NCBI RefSeq assembly: GCF_947504145.1 | Contig: NZ_CANNGQ010000004.1 | Span: forward strand, 310,001-374,000 | From: an uncultured Microbulbifer sp. | Lineage (GTDB): Bacteria > Pseudomonadota > Gammaproteobacteria > Pseudomonadales > Cellvibrionaceae | DNA length: 64,000 nucleotides | Direction: 5' to 3' | Shown here: positions 26,301-35,543 of the stretch, piece by piece | How positions within the stretch are numbered: the stretch's first letter is position 1 | How the letters are laid out: each line of letters starts with the position of its first letter | Notes under the pieces: generated by a model | Seen by the model: only the letters and a program-made list of their open reading frames with translations | What the model was told of the DNA's origin: nothing | Database searches by the model: none | Made by a program: the position numbers and the translations under genes

Positions 26301-28730
26301 TTGAGCGATACGCCCTCGCGACCGGCACTACAGGTTTCCGTCGGCGATCTGGTGGATTTTGCCTGCCGCGGTGGCGATCTTTCCGGCATCAGCGGCGGTG
26401 GCCCCACCGCGCTTGAAGGTATTCGCGCGCATCAAAAACTGCAAAAAAAGCGCCCCAAAGGCAGCGAAGCGGAATACGCTCTGCAGGTAATCATCGAGCA
26501 GGAGGGTTATCTGGTCACCCTCCGCGGCCGCGTTGATATCCTGCACCCCCAACCCGATCTGCACAGCCCGGTGCAGCTGGATGAGATCAAAACCACTTAT
26601 CAATCACCGCAAAAACTGCCCGAGGCCACACGGGAGTTGCACTGGGCACAACTGAAAATCTACGGCTTCTGCTATGGACTCGAGCACGAGTATCACGCGG
26701 ACGATTCTCTCGCTCTGCAGATGCTCTGGCACAATATCAAAGAGCGGAAAACCACGCCGGAATTACAGGAGTTTCGCTGGGCGGAACTGGAAACTTTTGC
26801 CCGAACCGCACTCCGCGAATACCTGCAATGGCACCGCCACTGGCAGGCACACCGGAATACTGTGCGCCATTCTGCCCGCGCGCTGTCATTCCCATTTTCC
26901 ACATACCGTGCCGGGCAGCGCGATCTCGCCATTGCCGCCTATCGCTGCTTGCGCGATGGTGGCGAGCTGGTGGTGGAGGCACCCACCGGTATCGGCAAAA
27001 CCATCAGTACCCTGTTCCCGGCGATCAAGGCAGTGGGGGAAACGTCCCTCGATCAACTGGTATATCTCACTGCAAAAAATTCCGGCCGTCAGGTGGTACG
27101 CGAGACCACTGCGAAGCTGCAGTCACAGGGGCTCACCCTCTCACTTCTGGAATTACAGGCACGGGAAAAAACCTGTGCCTGTAGCCTCGGCCTGTGCAGC
27201 CGCGATGAAGAGGGCATCTGCCCGCGCACCCGGGGCTTTTTCGACCGCCTGCCAGAAGCGCGCCGCGCACTACTCGGTCAACCGCTGCTGACACCAGAAA
27301 CCATTGCCAGGGAAGCAGACCGGTTGCAGCTGTGTCCGTTCGAGTTGTCACTACAGATGCTGCCCTGGGCCGACCTGGTGGTATGCGACTTCAATTACGT
27401 ATTCGATCCGCTGGTGCAGATGCACAGTCTCCGGCAAGCACCGCGGCAACGTGCCCTGTTGATCGACGAGGCTCACAACCTGAGCGACCGCGCACGCGCC
27501 ATGCACAGCGCGAAGCTCACCCGCAGCGACGCCCGGCGCGCCGCCGCGGCATGCAAGGGCGCCCACCCAACGCTGCGCCGTGCAATCCAGTCTCTGGTGC
27601 GCGGCCTGGATAAATGGGTGGCTCAACAGCGCGCATCAGAGCAGCCGAATCTTGGGCAAACGCGCAATACCGAGTTGTGGATAGCACCTCACGAGAATAC
27701 TGCCCCCGTGCCGCTCAGCAACGCGGTACAAAAAGTACTGACGGTGGTCAATCAATTGTGGGAGCAATCGCAATCGCCACCAGAGGCCATCAGTGACTGG
27801 CTCCGATCCCTGTTTCGCTACCAGGCTATTGAGCAGCTCGCCGCCGATCATCACCGCTGCATTACCCGCGCGCACACCGCCTCAGATCCCGACGGCCGCA
27901 TCCGGGAACAGCAGGTTGAGCTGCTATGCATGAACGCGGCAGAATACTTACAACAGGCCTACCAATCGTTCCACGGGGTGATCGCCTTTTCCGCCACCCT
28001 GCGGCCGCAAAATTTCGTCTACCGGCAACTGGGATTCCCGCTGGACTCTCCCTACGTGGCTCTGCCCTCCCCTTTCCACAGGGATCAACAGGGCGTATTT
28101 CTATGCCCCTACGTTGATACCCGCTACCACGCCCGCCACCGCGCAACCGATACGCTGGTGGACATGATCGCGCGCACTTTTCACAGCCGCCCGGGCAATT
28201 ATCTGGTGTTCTTTCCCTCCTATCGTTTTTTGCAGCAGGTGGCGGAACACTTTGCCGCGCAGTTTCCCGAGCTGGCGCTGGTACAGCAACTGGCAGGCAG
28301 TAGCGATCAGCAGCGGACAGAATTCCTCGCACATTTCCGCGAAAATCGGCGCAGTCTGGGCTTTGCGATTATGGGCGGCATCTTCGGTGAGGGCGTGGAT
28401 TATGTAGGCGAGCAGCTGGTGGGGACCATTGTGGTAGGCGTGGGCCTGCCGCAAGTCAATCAGGAACAGGAACTGCTGCGCGAAGCCTGCGAGCGACAGG
28501 GCGAAAATGGCTTCGACACGGCCTATCGCTACCCGGGCCTGACCCGGGTGTTGCAGACCGCCGGACGGGTGATCCGCACCGAGACCGACCGTGGTGTGGT
28601 GATTCTCGCGGACTGTCGTTTTACCGATCCGTTTTACCGCGACCTCTACCCACAACACTGGCAGCCGCAGATCTGCGACAATGGCGACACACTGAGTAGC
28701 GCCCTCGACCAGTTCTGGAATAGCAACTAG
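26301..28730 (+). CDS. XPD/DinG-type iron-sulfur DNA helicase with N-terminal PD-(D/E)xK nuclease
   Basis: A superfamily 2 5'-3' helicase of about 809 residues. Start is probably TTG at 26301, 9 bases after GGAGGA; in-frame GTG at 26271 and TTG at 26280 overlapping the FAN1 stop are alternatives. The N-terminal ~180 residues look like a RecB/Cas4-type nuclease: SEAEYALQVI, RGRVDIL (Asp), LDEIKTTY (Glu-x-Lys) and WAQLKIYGFCYG. The helicase has Walker A APTGIGKT (~228), four cysteines for a 4Fe-4S cluster (CACSLGLC, GICPRTRG, LQLCPFEL, ~292-345), DEAH box LLIDEAHNL (~388) and motif VI AGRVIRTETDRG near the end. Co-operonic with FAN1, suggesting combined unwinding and cleavage of crosslinked DNA. 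Confidence 0.9.
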   Translation: MSDTPSRPALQVSVGDLVDFACRGGDLSGISGGGPTALEGIRAHQKLQKKRPKGSEAEYALQVIIEQEGYLVTLRGRVDILHPQPDLHSPVQLDEIKTTYQSPQKLPEATRELHWAQLKIYGFCYGLEHEYHADDSLALQMLWHNIKERKTTPELQEFRWAELETFARTALREYLQWHRHWQAHRNTVRHSARALSFPFSTYRAGQRDLAIAAYRCLRDGGELVVEAPTGIGKTISTLFPAIKAVGETSLDQLVYLTAKNSGRQVVRETTAKLQSQGLTLSLLELQAREKTCACSLGLCSRDEEGICPRTRGFFDRLPEARRALLGQPLLTPETIAREADRLQLCPFELSLQMLPWADLVVCDFNYVFDPLVQMHSLRQAPRQRALLIDEAHNLSDRARAMHSAKLTRSDARRAAAACKGAHPTLRRAIQSLVRGLDKWVAQQRASEQPNLGQTRNTELWIAPHENTAPVPLSNAVQKVLTVVNQLWEQSQSPPEAISDWLRSLFRYQAIEQLAADHHRCITRAHTASDPDGRIREQQVELLCMNAAEYLQQAYQSFHGVIAFSATLRPQNFVYRQLGFPLDSPYVALPSPFHRDQQGVFLCPYVDTRYHARHRATDTLVDMIARTFHSRPGNYLVFFPSYRFLQQVAEHFAAQFPELALVQQLAGSSDQQRTEFLAHFRENRRSLGFAIMGGIFGEGVDYVGEQLVGTIVVGVGLPQVNQEQELLREACERQGENGFDTAYRYPGLTRVLQTAGRVIRTETDRGVVILADCRFTDPFYRDLYPQHWQPQICDNGDTLSSALDQFWNSN

Positions 28731-28745
28731 GAACCCCCGATCACC

Positions 28746-29522
28746 GTGGTATTAGACCGAAAATTCTACCGCCGCAGCCCCCACCAGCGCGCACCGAGCG
28801 CCGTGGGCTTTAATGATGTGCGCAAACGTTTCGACTTTCGCGGTATCAAGATCGGGCGCTGGGTGACCGAGGCGGAAAAGGCCCGTGCGGCGGGATTGTT
28901 TTACGATGCCCTGGTAGACCTGATGGCCATTCTGCAGGGCCCCGAGCTGCTGATCTCTCTGCGCGGCACCCTGGCCTTCCAGTACGGCACCGGCGGTCGC
29001 CCGGGTATCTCCGCCCACTACGAGCCGGGCAGCCGCACCTTCGCCCTGGCCAAAAATGCCGGCCCGGGCTCCATTGCGCACGAATGGTTCCACGCCCTGG
29101 ATCACTACCTCGGCGACAAAGCCTTCAGTGATGCGCCGGAGCGAATGTTCGCCTCCGAAGCCTGGCTGCGTGACGCCACCCCGATTCCCCACCCGATCAA
29201 CGATCTGCTGTTCGCCTGTTTCCGTGCCGTCATGCTGGATGAAAGCGGAGAAAATCCCAGCGAATTATTTCGGGTTTCAAAAATCGCAGATAAAGCCAAT
29301 GGCTGCGTTTACTACGCAGAACCGGCAGAAATGTGCGCGCGAGCATTTGAAGCCTTTGTACAGGACGCCGGGATTTCCAATAATTTTTTGGTGGCCGGCA
29401 CCAAGGCAACGGAAGAGGCTAAGATGGGGCTCTACCCCAATGGCGTACAGCGGGAGCGGATCAACGCGACCTTTCACCGCTATTTTTCCGCCCTGGGGCA
29501 CGCACTTATCCAATCCGTATAG
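28746..29522 (+). CDS. CLCA_X family / LPD1-like putative metallopeptidase
   Basis: A 258-residue protein that I associate with the CLCA_X annotation; the fold resembles LPD1-type domains. The clear motif is SIAHEWFHALDHYLGD (about residues 98-113), an HExxH-like H-E-W-F-H with a further His, which suggests a zinc peptidase. It starts with GTG 15 bases after the helicase stop, so it is the third gene of the LexA-controlled operon. No signal peptide, so it should act in the cytoplasm. A role in digesting DNA-protein crosslinks is an attractive but untested idea. The family name rests on memory; the motif is seen directly. Confidence 0.75.
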   Translation: MVLDRKFYRRSPHQRAPSAVGFNDVRKRFDFRGIKIGRWVTEAEKARAAGLFYDALVDLMAILQGPELLISLRGTLAFQYGTGGRPGISAHYEPGSRTFALAKNAGPGSIAHEWFHALDHYLGDKAFSDAPERMFASEAWLRDATPIPHPINDLLFACFRAVMLDESGENPSELFRVSKIADKANGCVYYAEPAEMCARAFEAFVQDAGISNNFLVAGTKATEEAKMGLYPNGVQRERINATFHRYFSALGHALIQSV

Positions 29523-29679
29523 AAGGCACTAGTTTTTTCCACTGTGAAAATAACTGCTTCGTCAAAGGCCTTCAAACATAAGCGAACGGTTCGCATGTGC
29601 AGCAAAGCGGTTGCGTCGCCGGCCGCCATCCAATAGCAGCACTTTTCGGTGCCCACGCGCCAGTTGCATGGCCGGACTT

Positions 29680-31059
29680 TTAGCCCGGTGGGAGAGAGTT
29701 CAGAGCATCCGCCACGGTCTGAACTTCGCCCATGACCCGCATCAGGTTTCCGCTCCACAACAGACCGATTTCGTCTTCGCTGTAATCGCGCTTTATCAGC
29801 TCTTCTGTCACCGCCGCGGTCTCGGAAGCATCGTTCCAACCGGCAACACCACCGCCGCCGTCGAAATCGGAACTGATCCCCACATGTTCGATACCGATCT
29901 TCTGCACCAGATAATCAATATGGTCGACAAAGTCCTGCACATTCACCGGCGGGGTTATCGGATCTACTTCCGCCTCGACCAGTGGCGCAACCTGCGCGCG
30001 CAGCTTCATAAAACCGTGCATATATTCGTGGCGGGCATCGTGGTCCAGCTGCGCGACCTCCTTCCATTCCAGCAGGTTGAAACCGGTCTTGTGCGCTTCC
30101 CTGGCCATGACCGCGAAGGCCTTGTCTTTCCAGGCATCGTATTTTTTGCCGTTGACGTAGGCCCCAAAGGCAACTGTCTGCACTACGCCGCCATTCTTCT
30201 TGATCGCCATCAGCTCTTCGTCGTCAAGGTTGCGGCTGTGGTCACTGATGGTACGCGCGGAAGAGTGCGACGCAATGACCGGTGCCTTGGTGAGAGCCAA
30301 GGTCTGCATATTGGCGGTTTTGGACGGGTGCGACAGGTCGATGATGATGCCGACCCGGTTCATTTCCTGTACCAGCTCCCGCCCGAGATCGCTGAGGCCG
30401 TTGTGCAGCCAGACACCATCACGTTCACCGGTATTGGAGTCGGCAAACTGGCTGTGGCCATTGTGTGCCAGCGACATGTAGCGCGCGCCGCGATCATAGA
30501 AATCCTGCACCAGGCTGAGGTCGGTACCCAGTGGGTAAGCATTTTCAACACCGATTAATGCAACCAGCTTGCCTTGATCAATCAGCGTGTTTACCTCTTC
30601 CGGAGTGGTGGCAAACCCGATACGCTGCGGGGCAATTTCTTCCGTGAGGCGATGGACCGCCTCGAATTTGGCGATGGCATTTTCCAGCGCTGCGGCATAC
30701 CCGGCCTCGTTCAGTTCGCCCTGTCCGGTGTAGACACTGAACCAGATCGCATCGAGACCACCTTCTTCCAATTTTCCAAGGTCTACCTGTGTTTGCAGTG
30801 TCTGGGTGTAATTGCGCTCGGCAGTAAAGTTACTCACATCCAGGTCCACATGAGTATCCATAGTGAGCAGGCGCTGGTGTAGTGCGTGTAGATCGTCAAC
30901 CGACGGTTCGGCAGACCCGGCGGTATCCAACGGCGCGCTTGCCACCGGATCCGGTTGAAGGTCGACGGCTTTACTGGCTTTCGATGTGTCGTTATCCGGC
31001 GTACAGCCGGCGAGCAATACACCGGCTATACACAACGCAAGATTGATTTTTTTATACAT
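29680..31059 (-). CDS. Membrane dipeptidase (M19 family) lipoprotein
   Basis: A 459-residue M19 renal-dipeptidase-like zinc hydrolase with a lipoprotein signal (lipobox LLAGC, Cys19), so anchored in the cell envelope. Metal-binding features are MDTHVDLDVSNF (HxD, about 71-82), GVENAYPLG with the bridging Glu (about 170-178), YMSLAHNGHSQF (about 193-204) and IIDLSHPSK (about 238-246). The C-terminal HVGISSDFDGGGG is also typical. It lies 34 bases downstream of a TonB-receptor gene and follows the DUF885 peptidase, suggesting a periplasmic dipeptide-processing role. Confidence 0.93.
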   Translation of the reverse strand: MYKKINLALCIAGVLLAGCTPDNDTSKASKAVDLQPDPVASAPLDTAGSAEPSVDDLHALHQRLLTMDTHVDLDVSNFTAERNYTQTLQTQVDLGKLEEGGLDAIWFSVYTGQGELNEAGYAAALENAIAKFEAVHRLTEEIAPQRIGFATTPEEVNTLIDQGKLVALIGVENAYPLGTDLSLVQDFYDRGARYMSLAHNGHSQFADSNTGERDGVWLHNGLSDLGRELVQEMNRVGIIIDLSHPSKTANMQTLALTKAPVIASHSSARTISDHSRNLDDEELMAIKKNGGVVQTVAFGAYVNGKKYDAWKDKAFAVMAREAHKTGFNLLEWKEVAQLDHDARHEYMHGFMKLRAQVAPLVEAEVDPITPPVNVQDFVDHIDYLVQKIGIEHVGISSDFDGGGGVAGWNDASETAAVTEELIKRDYSEDEIGLLWSGNLMRVMGEVQTVADALNSLPPG

Positions 31060-31093
31060 AAGGTTTCCGTTGTTTTTCCGTTTGTGACGTTCG

Positions 31094-33415
31094 TCAGAAA
31101 TTGTACGAAACGGTGCCCTGGAAAGTGCGCGGGCTCAGCGGGCGGTAATACGGCGAGCCCGCATAGACAAATGACATCACTTCGGTATTGAATACATTGT
31201 CGAGATTCAGGCGCAAACTGGCATTTTCAAGACCGACGGATTCACCGCTGATATCCACATAGGCACTCGCCGTGGTGTAATCCTCCATCTCAAACATTTC
31301 CGCGTAATCCGCGTAACGCTTACCAGTGTATTTGACCGAAAAGTTGGCAACCACCCAGTCGGAAGGCTCCCAGGTCACACCGCCGGTCACCAGCCACTCC
31401 GGACTATCCGCCAGCGTGCTACCCCCGGGGTTGCTTCCAAACCCATCGCTCAACTCCGCATTGTTGTAACTTAGATTAGCATTGAAGTAGAGCGAATCGT
31501 TAAACAGTGATGGCATATAAACACCGGACAGCTCCACACCCCAGGCCGTGGTTTCACCGGCATTGACATAGAAGGCTTCCGGCTCACCAGTCGCCGGGTT
31601 CAGCACGTTGCCCGCCACCAGGCGATTGTCGAAACTGGTGTAATACATGGACACGGCGCCATTGTACTGGGAGCGGCTGGTGCGGACACCGATTTCAATA
31701 TTTTCTGCGGTCTCGCCTTCCGGAGCCGGTGCATCGAAACTGGTGGCTACAGAGAAAATATCATCGGCACCTTTCGGCAGAGCAAAATTTTCCGATACGG
31801 AGCCAAACAGCTGATCGGTATCATTCAGGTTGTATACCGCCCCGAGCATGGGCATGAAGTTGTCCGAGTATTTCGCACCAACCGTTTGGGGGCCAAACCC
31901 CGGCATGCTGTCGATCTCATAGTCGGCGTAATCCCGATACCCCTTCAGGGTGTAATCAATCGTGAGTGCTTTTGCGCCCACCTCGACGTTCAGTCGATCG
32001 TCCATCAGGGTAATGGTGTCTTTCACATAGAGCTGTACGGTTTCGCGGGTACTTGTGTAGTCCCGGCGGTAGTAAGCCACTTCATCCCTGATCACTGAGC
32101 CATCGGCGCTGCCGCCGGTTTTGTTGTAACGCAGCTGAGTTCGATTGTAGGTTTCATCCTCGAACCAGCCGCCGAATTCCAGCAGGTGCTGACCCAGTTG
32201 CCACTCAATGCCGCTAACCAGACCCTGCCGCTCACCACCAACCCCGGAATAGCCGTACTGAACGCCGCGGGGATGCACCACATCCAAACCAGCCGCGGTC
32301 TGGCGTTCGTAGATGGACAGCGAGTTGCCGTAGCTGTCTGGTGACACGCCATACCCGGCTTTATCTTCGTAATACCAGGTAGCGTTCAGATAGACATCTG
32401 TCGCAAGGTCAGAGCCGAAAGAGACGGAGTAGAGTTTGTCGTCGCGAATATTGATACGGTCTTCGTAGTACTGGGTACAGTTACTTCCGGTGTTCACCGG
32501 CGTAAAATCCTGATCATCAATATTGCCATCACCGTTGAAGTCATAGACTCCGGGCATGGGATTGTCGCACCCCTCCGGCGTCGCATTCAGATACGCGTAG
32601 TAGTAGTCGGCATCGAAGGTGCTTTCAGTGCCGGATGGGGAATCATAATCATAGAAATCGTTGCTGATAAAGCTGGCCTTCACATAGGTGTCTTCATCAA
32701 AATCGTATTTTGCTTTCCCCTCGATATGTTCGCGGTCAATGGAACCGGGTCCCCGCCAGAGATCGCTGTCGGTTTTCGAGCGGCTGACATACGCAGAAAA
32801 TCCGCCGATTTTTCCGGTTTCCAAACGCACGAAACTTCGCAGCAGATTGTCATCGCCGGCGGTCATCGAGATGGCACCGCCCATCTCGTCCGCCGGATCC
32901 ATGGAGCTGTATGCGACGATGGGGCCGAGCGAAGAATAACTGGGCATCGATACGTCGCCGGCACCGGGCGAGGCCAGTACCGAAGCCAGATTTTCGTTGT
33001 CTACATAGCGGAAAATCGGGCTGCCCCCGAAGGCATCTGAGCGCCCCATAGGCACGCCATCCAGCACAAAACCAACCTGCGCCAGGCTGAATGCCCGCAC
33101 CTGTACCGAGTTGCCAAATTCATATAAACCCAGGGCACCATCGGTCTGCACATTAAACCCCGGGAGACTTTCGAGCATTTTCAATCCGGAGATGCCCGCT
33201 GGTGCGGACAACAGTTCATCCCTGGTGACGCCTACGGTATTACTGACCTGATCTTCGCCAATTGCGAGGTCCGCCTGGGAAGTGCGCTTGGCCTGCACCA
33301 CCACCTCTTCCATTTCGCCAGCCTGAGATTGTTCTTCCGCTGCGATCGCAGGATAGGCGGTAAACGCCCCGGAAATTGCCAACAGGTATGCCACTGATTT
33401 GGTATTGCTCGCCAT
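31094..33415 (-). CDS. TonB-dependent outer-membrane receptor (peptide locus)
   Basis: A 773-residue TonB-dependent transporter. The ATG at 33415 follows AAAGGAAGG and starts a signal peptide ending at AIAAEEQ; an upstream ATG would add 20 residues. A TonB-box-like MEEVVVQAKR, plug (about 60-170: GISGLKMLESLPGFNVQ, FVLDGVPMGRSDAFGG) and barrel ending in SYNF are visible. A calcium-loop-like repeat YDFNGDGNIDDQDF sits in an extracellular loop (about 290-305). Its tight linkage to an M19 dipeptidase and proximity to a DUF885 peptidase suggests peptide import. The ligand is not predictable. Confidence 0.92.
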   Translation of the reverse strand: MASNTKSVAYLLAISGAFTAYPAIAAEEQSQAGEMEEVVVQAKRTSQADLAIGEDQVSNTVGVTRDELLSAPAGISGLKMLESLPGFNVQTDGALGLYEFGNSVQVRAFSLAQVGFVLDGVPMGRSDAFGGSPIFRYVDNENLASVLASPGAGDVSMPSYSSLGPIVAYSSMDPADEMGGAISMTAGDDNLLRSFVRLETGKIGGFSAYVSRSKTDSDLWRGPGSIDREHIEGKAKYDFDEDTYVKASFISNDFYDYDSPSGTESTFDADYYYAYLNATPEGCDNPMPGVYDFNGDGNIDDQDFTPVNTGSNCTQYYEDRINIRDDKLYSVSFGSDLATDVYLNATWYYEDKAGYGVSPDSYGNSLSIYERQTAAGLDVVHPRGVQYGYSGVGGERQGLVSGIEWQLGQHLLEFGGWFEDETYNRTQLRYNKTGGSADGSVIRDEVAYYRRDYTSTRETVQLYVKDTITLMDDRLNVEVGAKALTIDYTLKGYRDYADYEIDSMPGFGPQTVGAKYSDNFMPMLGAVYNLNDTDQLFGSVSENFALPKGADDIFSVATSFDAPAPEGETAENIEIGVRTSRSQYNGAVSMYYTSFDNRLVAGNVLNPATGEPEAFYVNAGETTAWGVELSGVYMPSLFNDSLYFNANLSYNNAELSDGFGSNPGGSTLADSPEWLVTGGVTWEPSDWVVANFSVKYTGKRYADYAEMFEMEDYTTASAYVDISGESVGLENASLRLNLDNVFNTEVMSFVYAGSPYYRPLSPRTFQGTVSYNF

Positions 33416-33604
33416 GTGCCCTTCCTTTTTTAACAGTTGACTGCGGCGATGCGCAGCATCCCGGAAGCGGGGCAATCTGTACCAGCATTGATCCCGGCAG
33501 TGGGACTATCAGTAGAAAAGCAACATGCATGCCACAAGACAGACGGGCGTCAAATATGGTGGATGGGAGTGCGGTAAAGCGAGATCGGGGTTCGATAGGC
33601 TGAA

Positions 33605-33644
33605 TTTTCCCGGCGCCTGCTAAGTTCAAAAGGCGCCGGGAAAA
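33605..33644 (-). repeat. Long perfect hairpin after the DUF885 gene
   Basis: Fourteen-base perfect inverted repeat TTTTCCCGGCGCCT (33605-33618) and its complement (33631-33644) with a 12-base loop, starting 6 bases after the DUF885 stop. On the minus strand it is followed by TTCAGCC, not a T-run, so it may terminate poorly or mainly protect the 3' end. Confidence 0.55.
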
Positions 33645-33649
33645 GCATT

Positions 33650-35428
33650 TTATTTTTTGTACTGGAGGATAAAACGATTCAGTTGCTGCTCCAGCATTAA
33701 CATCGGCAACGCACCGTTTGCGAGCACGGCATCGTGGAATGCACGCAGATCAAACTGATCGCCCAGCTCTTCTTCGGCTTTTTTGCGCAGCTCACGAATT
33801 TTGATTTCGCCCATTTTGTAAGACAGTGCCTGTCCGGGCCAGGAAATGTAACGGTCCACTTCGGCACGGACGTTACCTTCCGACAGGGATGTATTGTCCG
33901 AGAGAAAATCCAGTGCCTGCTGGCGCGTCCAGCCCTGGGAGTGGATGCCGGTATCAATTACCAGGCGAGCGGCACGCCACATTTCATAGCTCAGGCGACC
34001 AAAGCGCTGGAAGTCGGTTTCATACACACCCATTTCTTCACCGAGACGCTCGGTGTACAGGGCCCAGCCTTCGCCGTAGGCACTGAGATACAGGTTGCGG
34101 CGAAACTTGGGCACGTTTTCCAGCTCCAGAGACAGGGCGCCCTGCAGGTGATGCCCGGGCACGGCTTCGTGCAGGGTCAGGGCCACCAGTTCGTACAGGG
34201 GGCGCTGATCCAAGGCGTGGGTGTTCAGCCAGTAGGCGCCGCCGCGGGTACCACCGATGGCCGCGGGGTTGTAGGACGCGGTAGTGTAGTTGGGGGCGAT
34301 TTCATCCGGAACAGGCACCACGCCGTAGGGGAGTCGCGGCAGTTTGCCGAAGAATTCCGGCAGGCGATAATCGATACGCTTGGCGATATACGAGGCTTCT
34401 TTCAGCAGATCTTTTGGCGTTTTTGCGTAGAACTGGGGATCGGTGCGGAGGAATTCGGTAAACGCTTCAAAGTTGCCGTCGAATCCGGTCTTTTCGATCA
34501 GCGCGTCCATTTCCGCACGAATGCGCTTCACCTCGGCAAGGCCAATTTTGTGGATCTCATCCGGGTCCATTGCGATGGTCACATAGGTCTGGATACCGTG
34601 ACGGTAGTAGGCCTCGCCACCGGGCAGGTCCTGCGCGGCCAGGGAATCGGTCGCGGAAGTCAGATAATCTTCTTCGAGGAAGGTGGCAACACGGTCGAAC
34701 GCGGGGATCGCATCGTCCTGGATCGCCGCCTTGCCTGCCGCCTGCAGGCGTAGGCGCTCCGCTGCTGAAAAAGTTTCCGGGAAATTCTCAAAGGGTTCGT
34801 ACAGGCTGCTCTCGGTCGGATCCGTTTTCACCTGCGCGCGCACTGTAGGCGCCACGCCTTCAACCACGATTTTCGGCAAAACAAAGCCGTCTTTGATACC
34901 GACGCGCATATTGGCGATATTCTCGTCAAAGTAGCGACCGATATCCTCGATGCGGGCGATATAGGCTTCGTAATCGGAAACCTTGGGCATACTCAGCCCC
35001 TTGCTGGCGCTGAGGGCGGCATTCCAGAAACTGTAAAAGGTATTTACGGGTATCCGGTCGAGAAACAGTTCGTTGCTCTCGATATCGTTCTTCAAAACCC
35101 ACATCAGCAGATCCCGGTTGACCTGATCGGATTCACTCAGCGCTGACACATCGATTTTATCCAGTCGCGCGACAAAGGTCTTCATCGCCTTGAGACGCCG
35201 CGCCCGGTCTTTTTCCGACACACCAGGCAACCGATTGCTGTAGCCCTTTTCCCCCATACGACTGGCGGTAATCGGGTTCTCCCGTAAGCTGAACGCCCAG
35301 TGATCGTCAATTACCGACTGCAGTTGCTCTGTGGGAGTGTTCGCGCTGGCCAATTGCGCGAAAAAAATTAGAGTGAGAAATAGAAACGCTCGTACGTTCA
35401 AGCGTGGTAGAAGGGCCGTACCGGGCAT
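33650..35428 (-). CDS. DUF885 family metallopeptidase-like secreted protein
   Basis: A 592-residue exported protein: signal peptide residues 1-29 (RAFLFLTLIFFAQLASA). The DUF885 signature is complete, with LTLHEAVPGHHLQGAL (about 440-455, an HExxxHH-type zinc motif) and GEGWALYTERLGEEMG (about 479-494), as well as the C-terminal PGQALSYKMGEIKIRELR. Members are thought to be zinc carboxypeptidases/oligopeptidases. Upstream in the same direction of the TonB receptor and M19 dipeptidase, it probably completes a peptide-scavenging set, though the hairpin in between suggests separate transcripts. Confidence 0.9.
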   Translation of the reverse strand: MPGTALLPRLNVRAFLFLTLIFFAQLASANTPTEQLQSVIDDHWAFSLRENPITASRMGEKGYSNRLPGVSEKDRARRLKAMKTFVARLDKIDVSALSESDQVNRDLLMWVLKNDIESNELFLDRIPVNTFYSFWNAALSASKGLSMPKVSDYEAYIARIEDIGRYFDENIANMRVGIKDGFVLPKIVVEGVAPTVRAQVKTDPTESSLYEPFENFPETFSAAERLRLQAAGKAAIQDDAIPAFDRVATFLEEDYLTSATDSLAAQDLPGGEAYYRHGIQTYVTIAMDPDEIHKIGLAEVKRIRAEMDALIEKTGFDGNFEAFTEFLRTDPQFYAKTPKDLLKEASYIAKRIDYRLPEFFGKLPRLPYGVVPVPDEIAPNYTTASYNPAAIGGTRGGAYWLNTHALDQRPLYELVALTLHEAVPGHHLQGALSLELENVPKFRRNLYLSAYGEGWALYTERLGEEMGVYETDFQRFGRLSYEMWRAARLVIDTGIHSQGWTRQQALDFLSDNTSLSEGNVRAEVDRYISWPGQALSYKMGEIKIRELRKKAEEELGDQFDLRAFHDAVLANGALPMLMLEQQLNRFILQYKK

Positions 35429-35543
35429 ACTGGAGCTCTCCGTGAAGTTTTGGCCGTACTTTCATAGCACTTGGGCCGGATATCCACAACTGTACCACGG
35501 CCAGCCTCCAGCCTTCCCGACACCACCCTTATACCCGTCTAAC

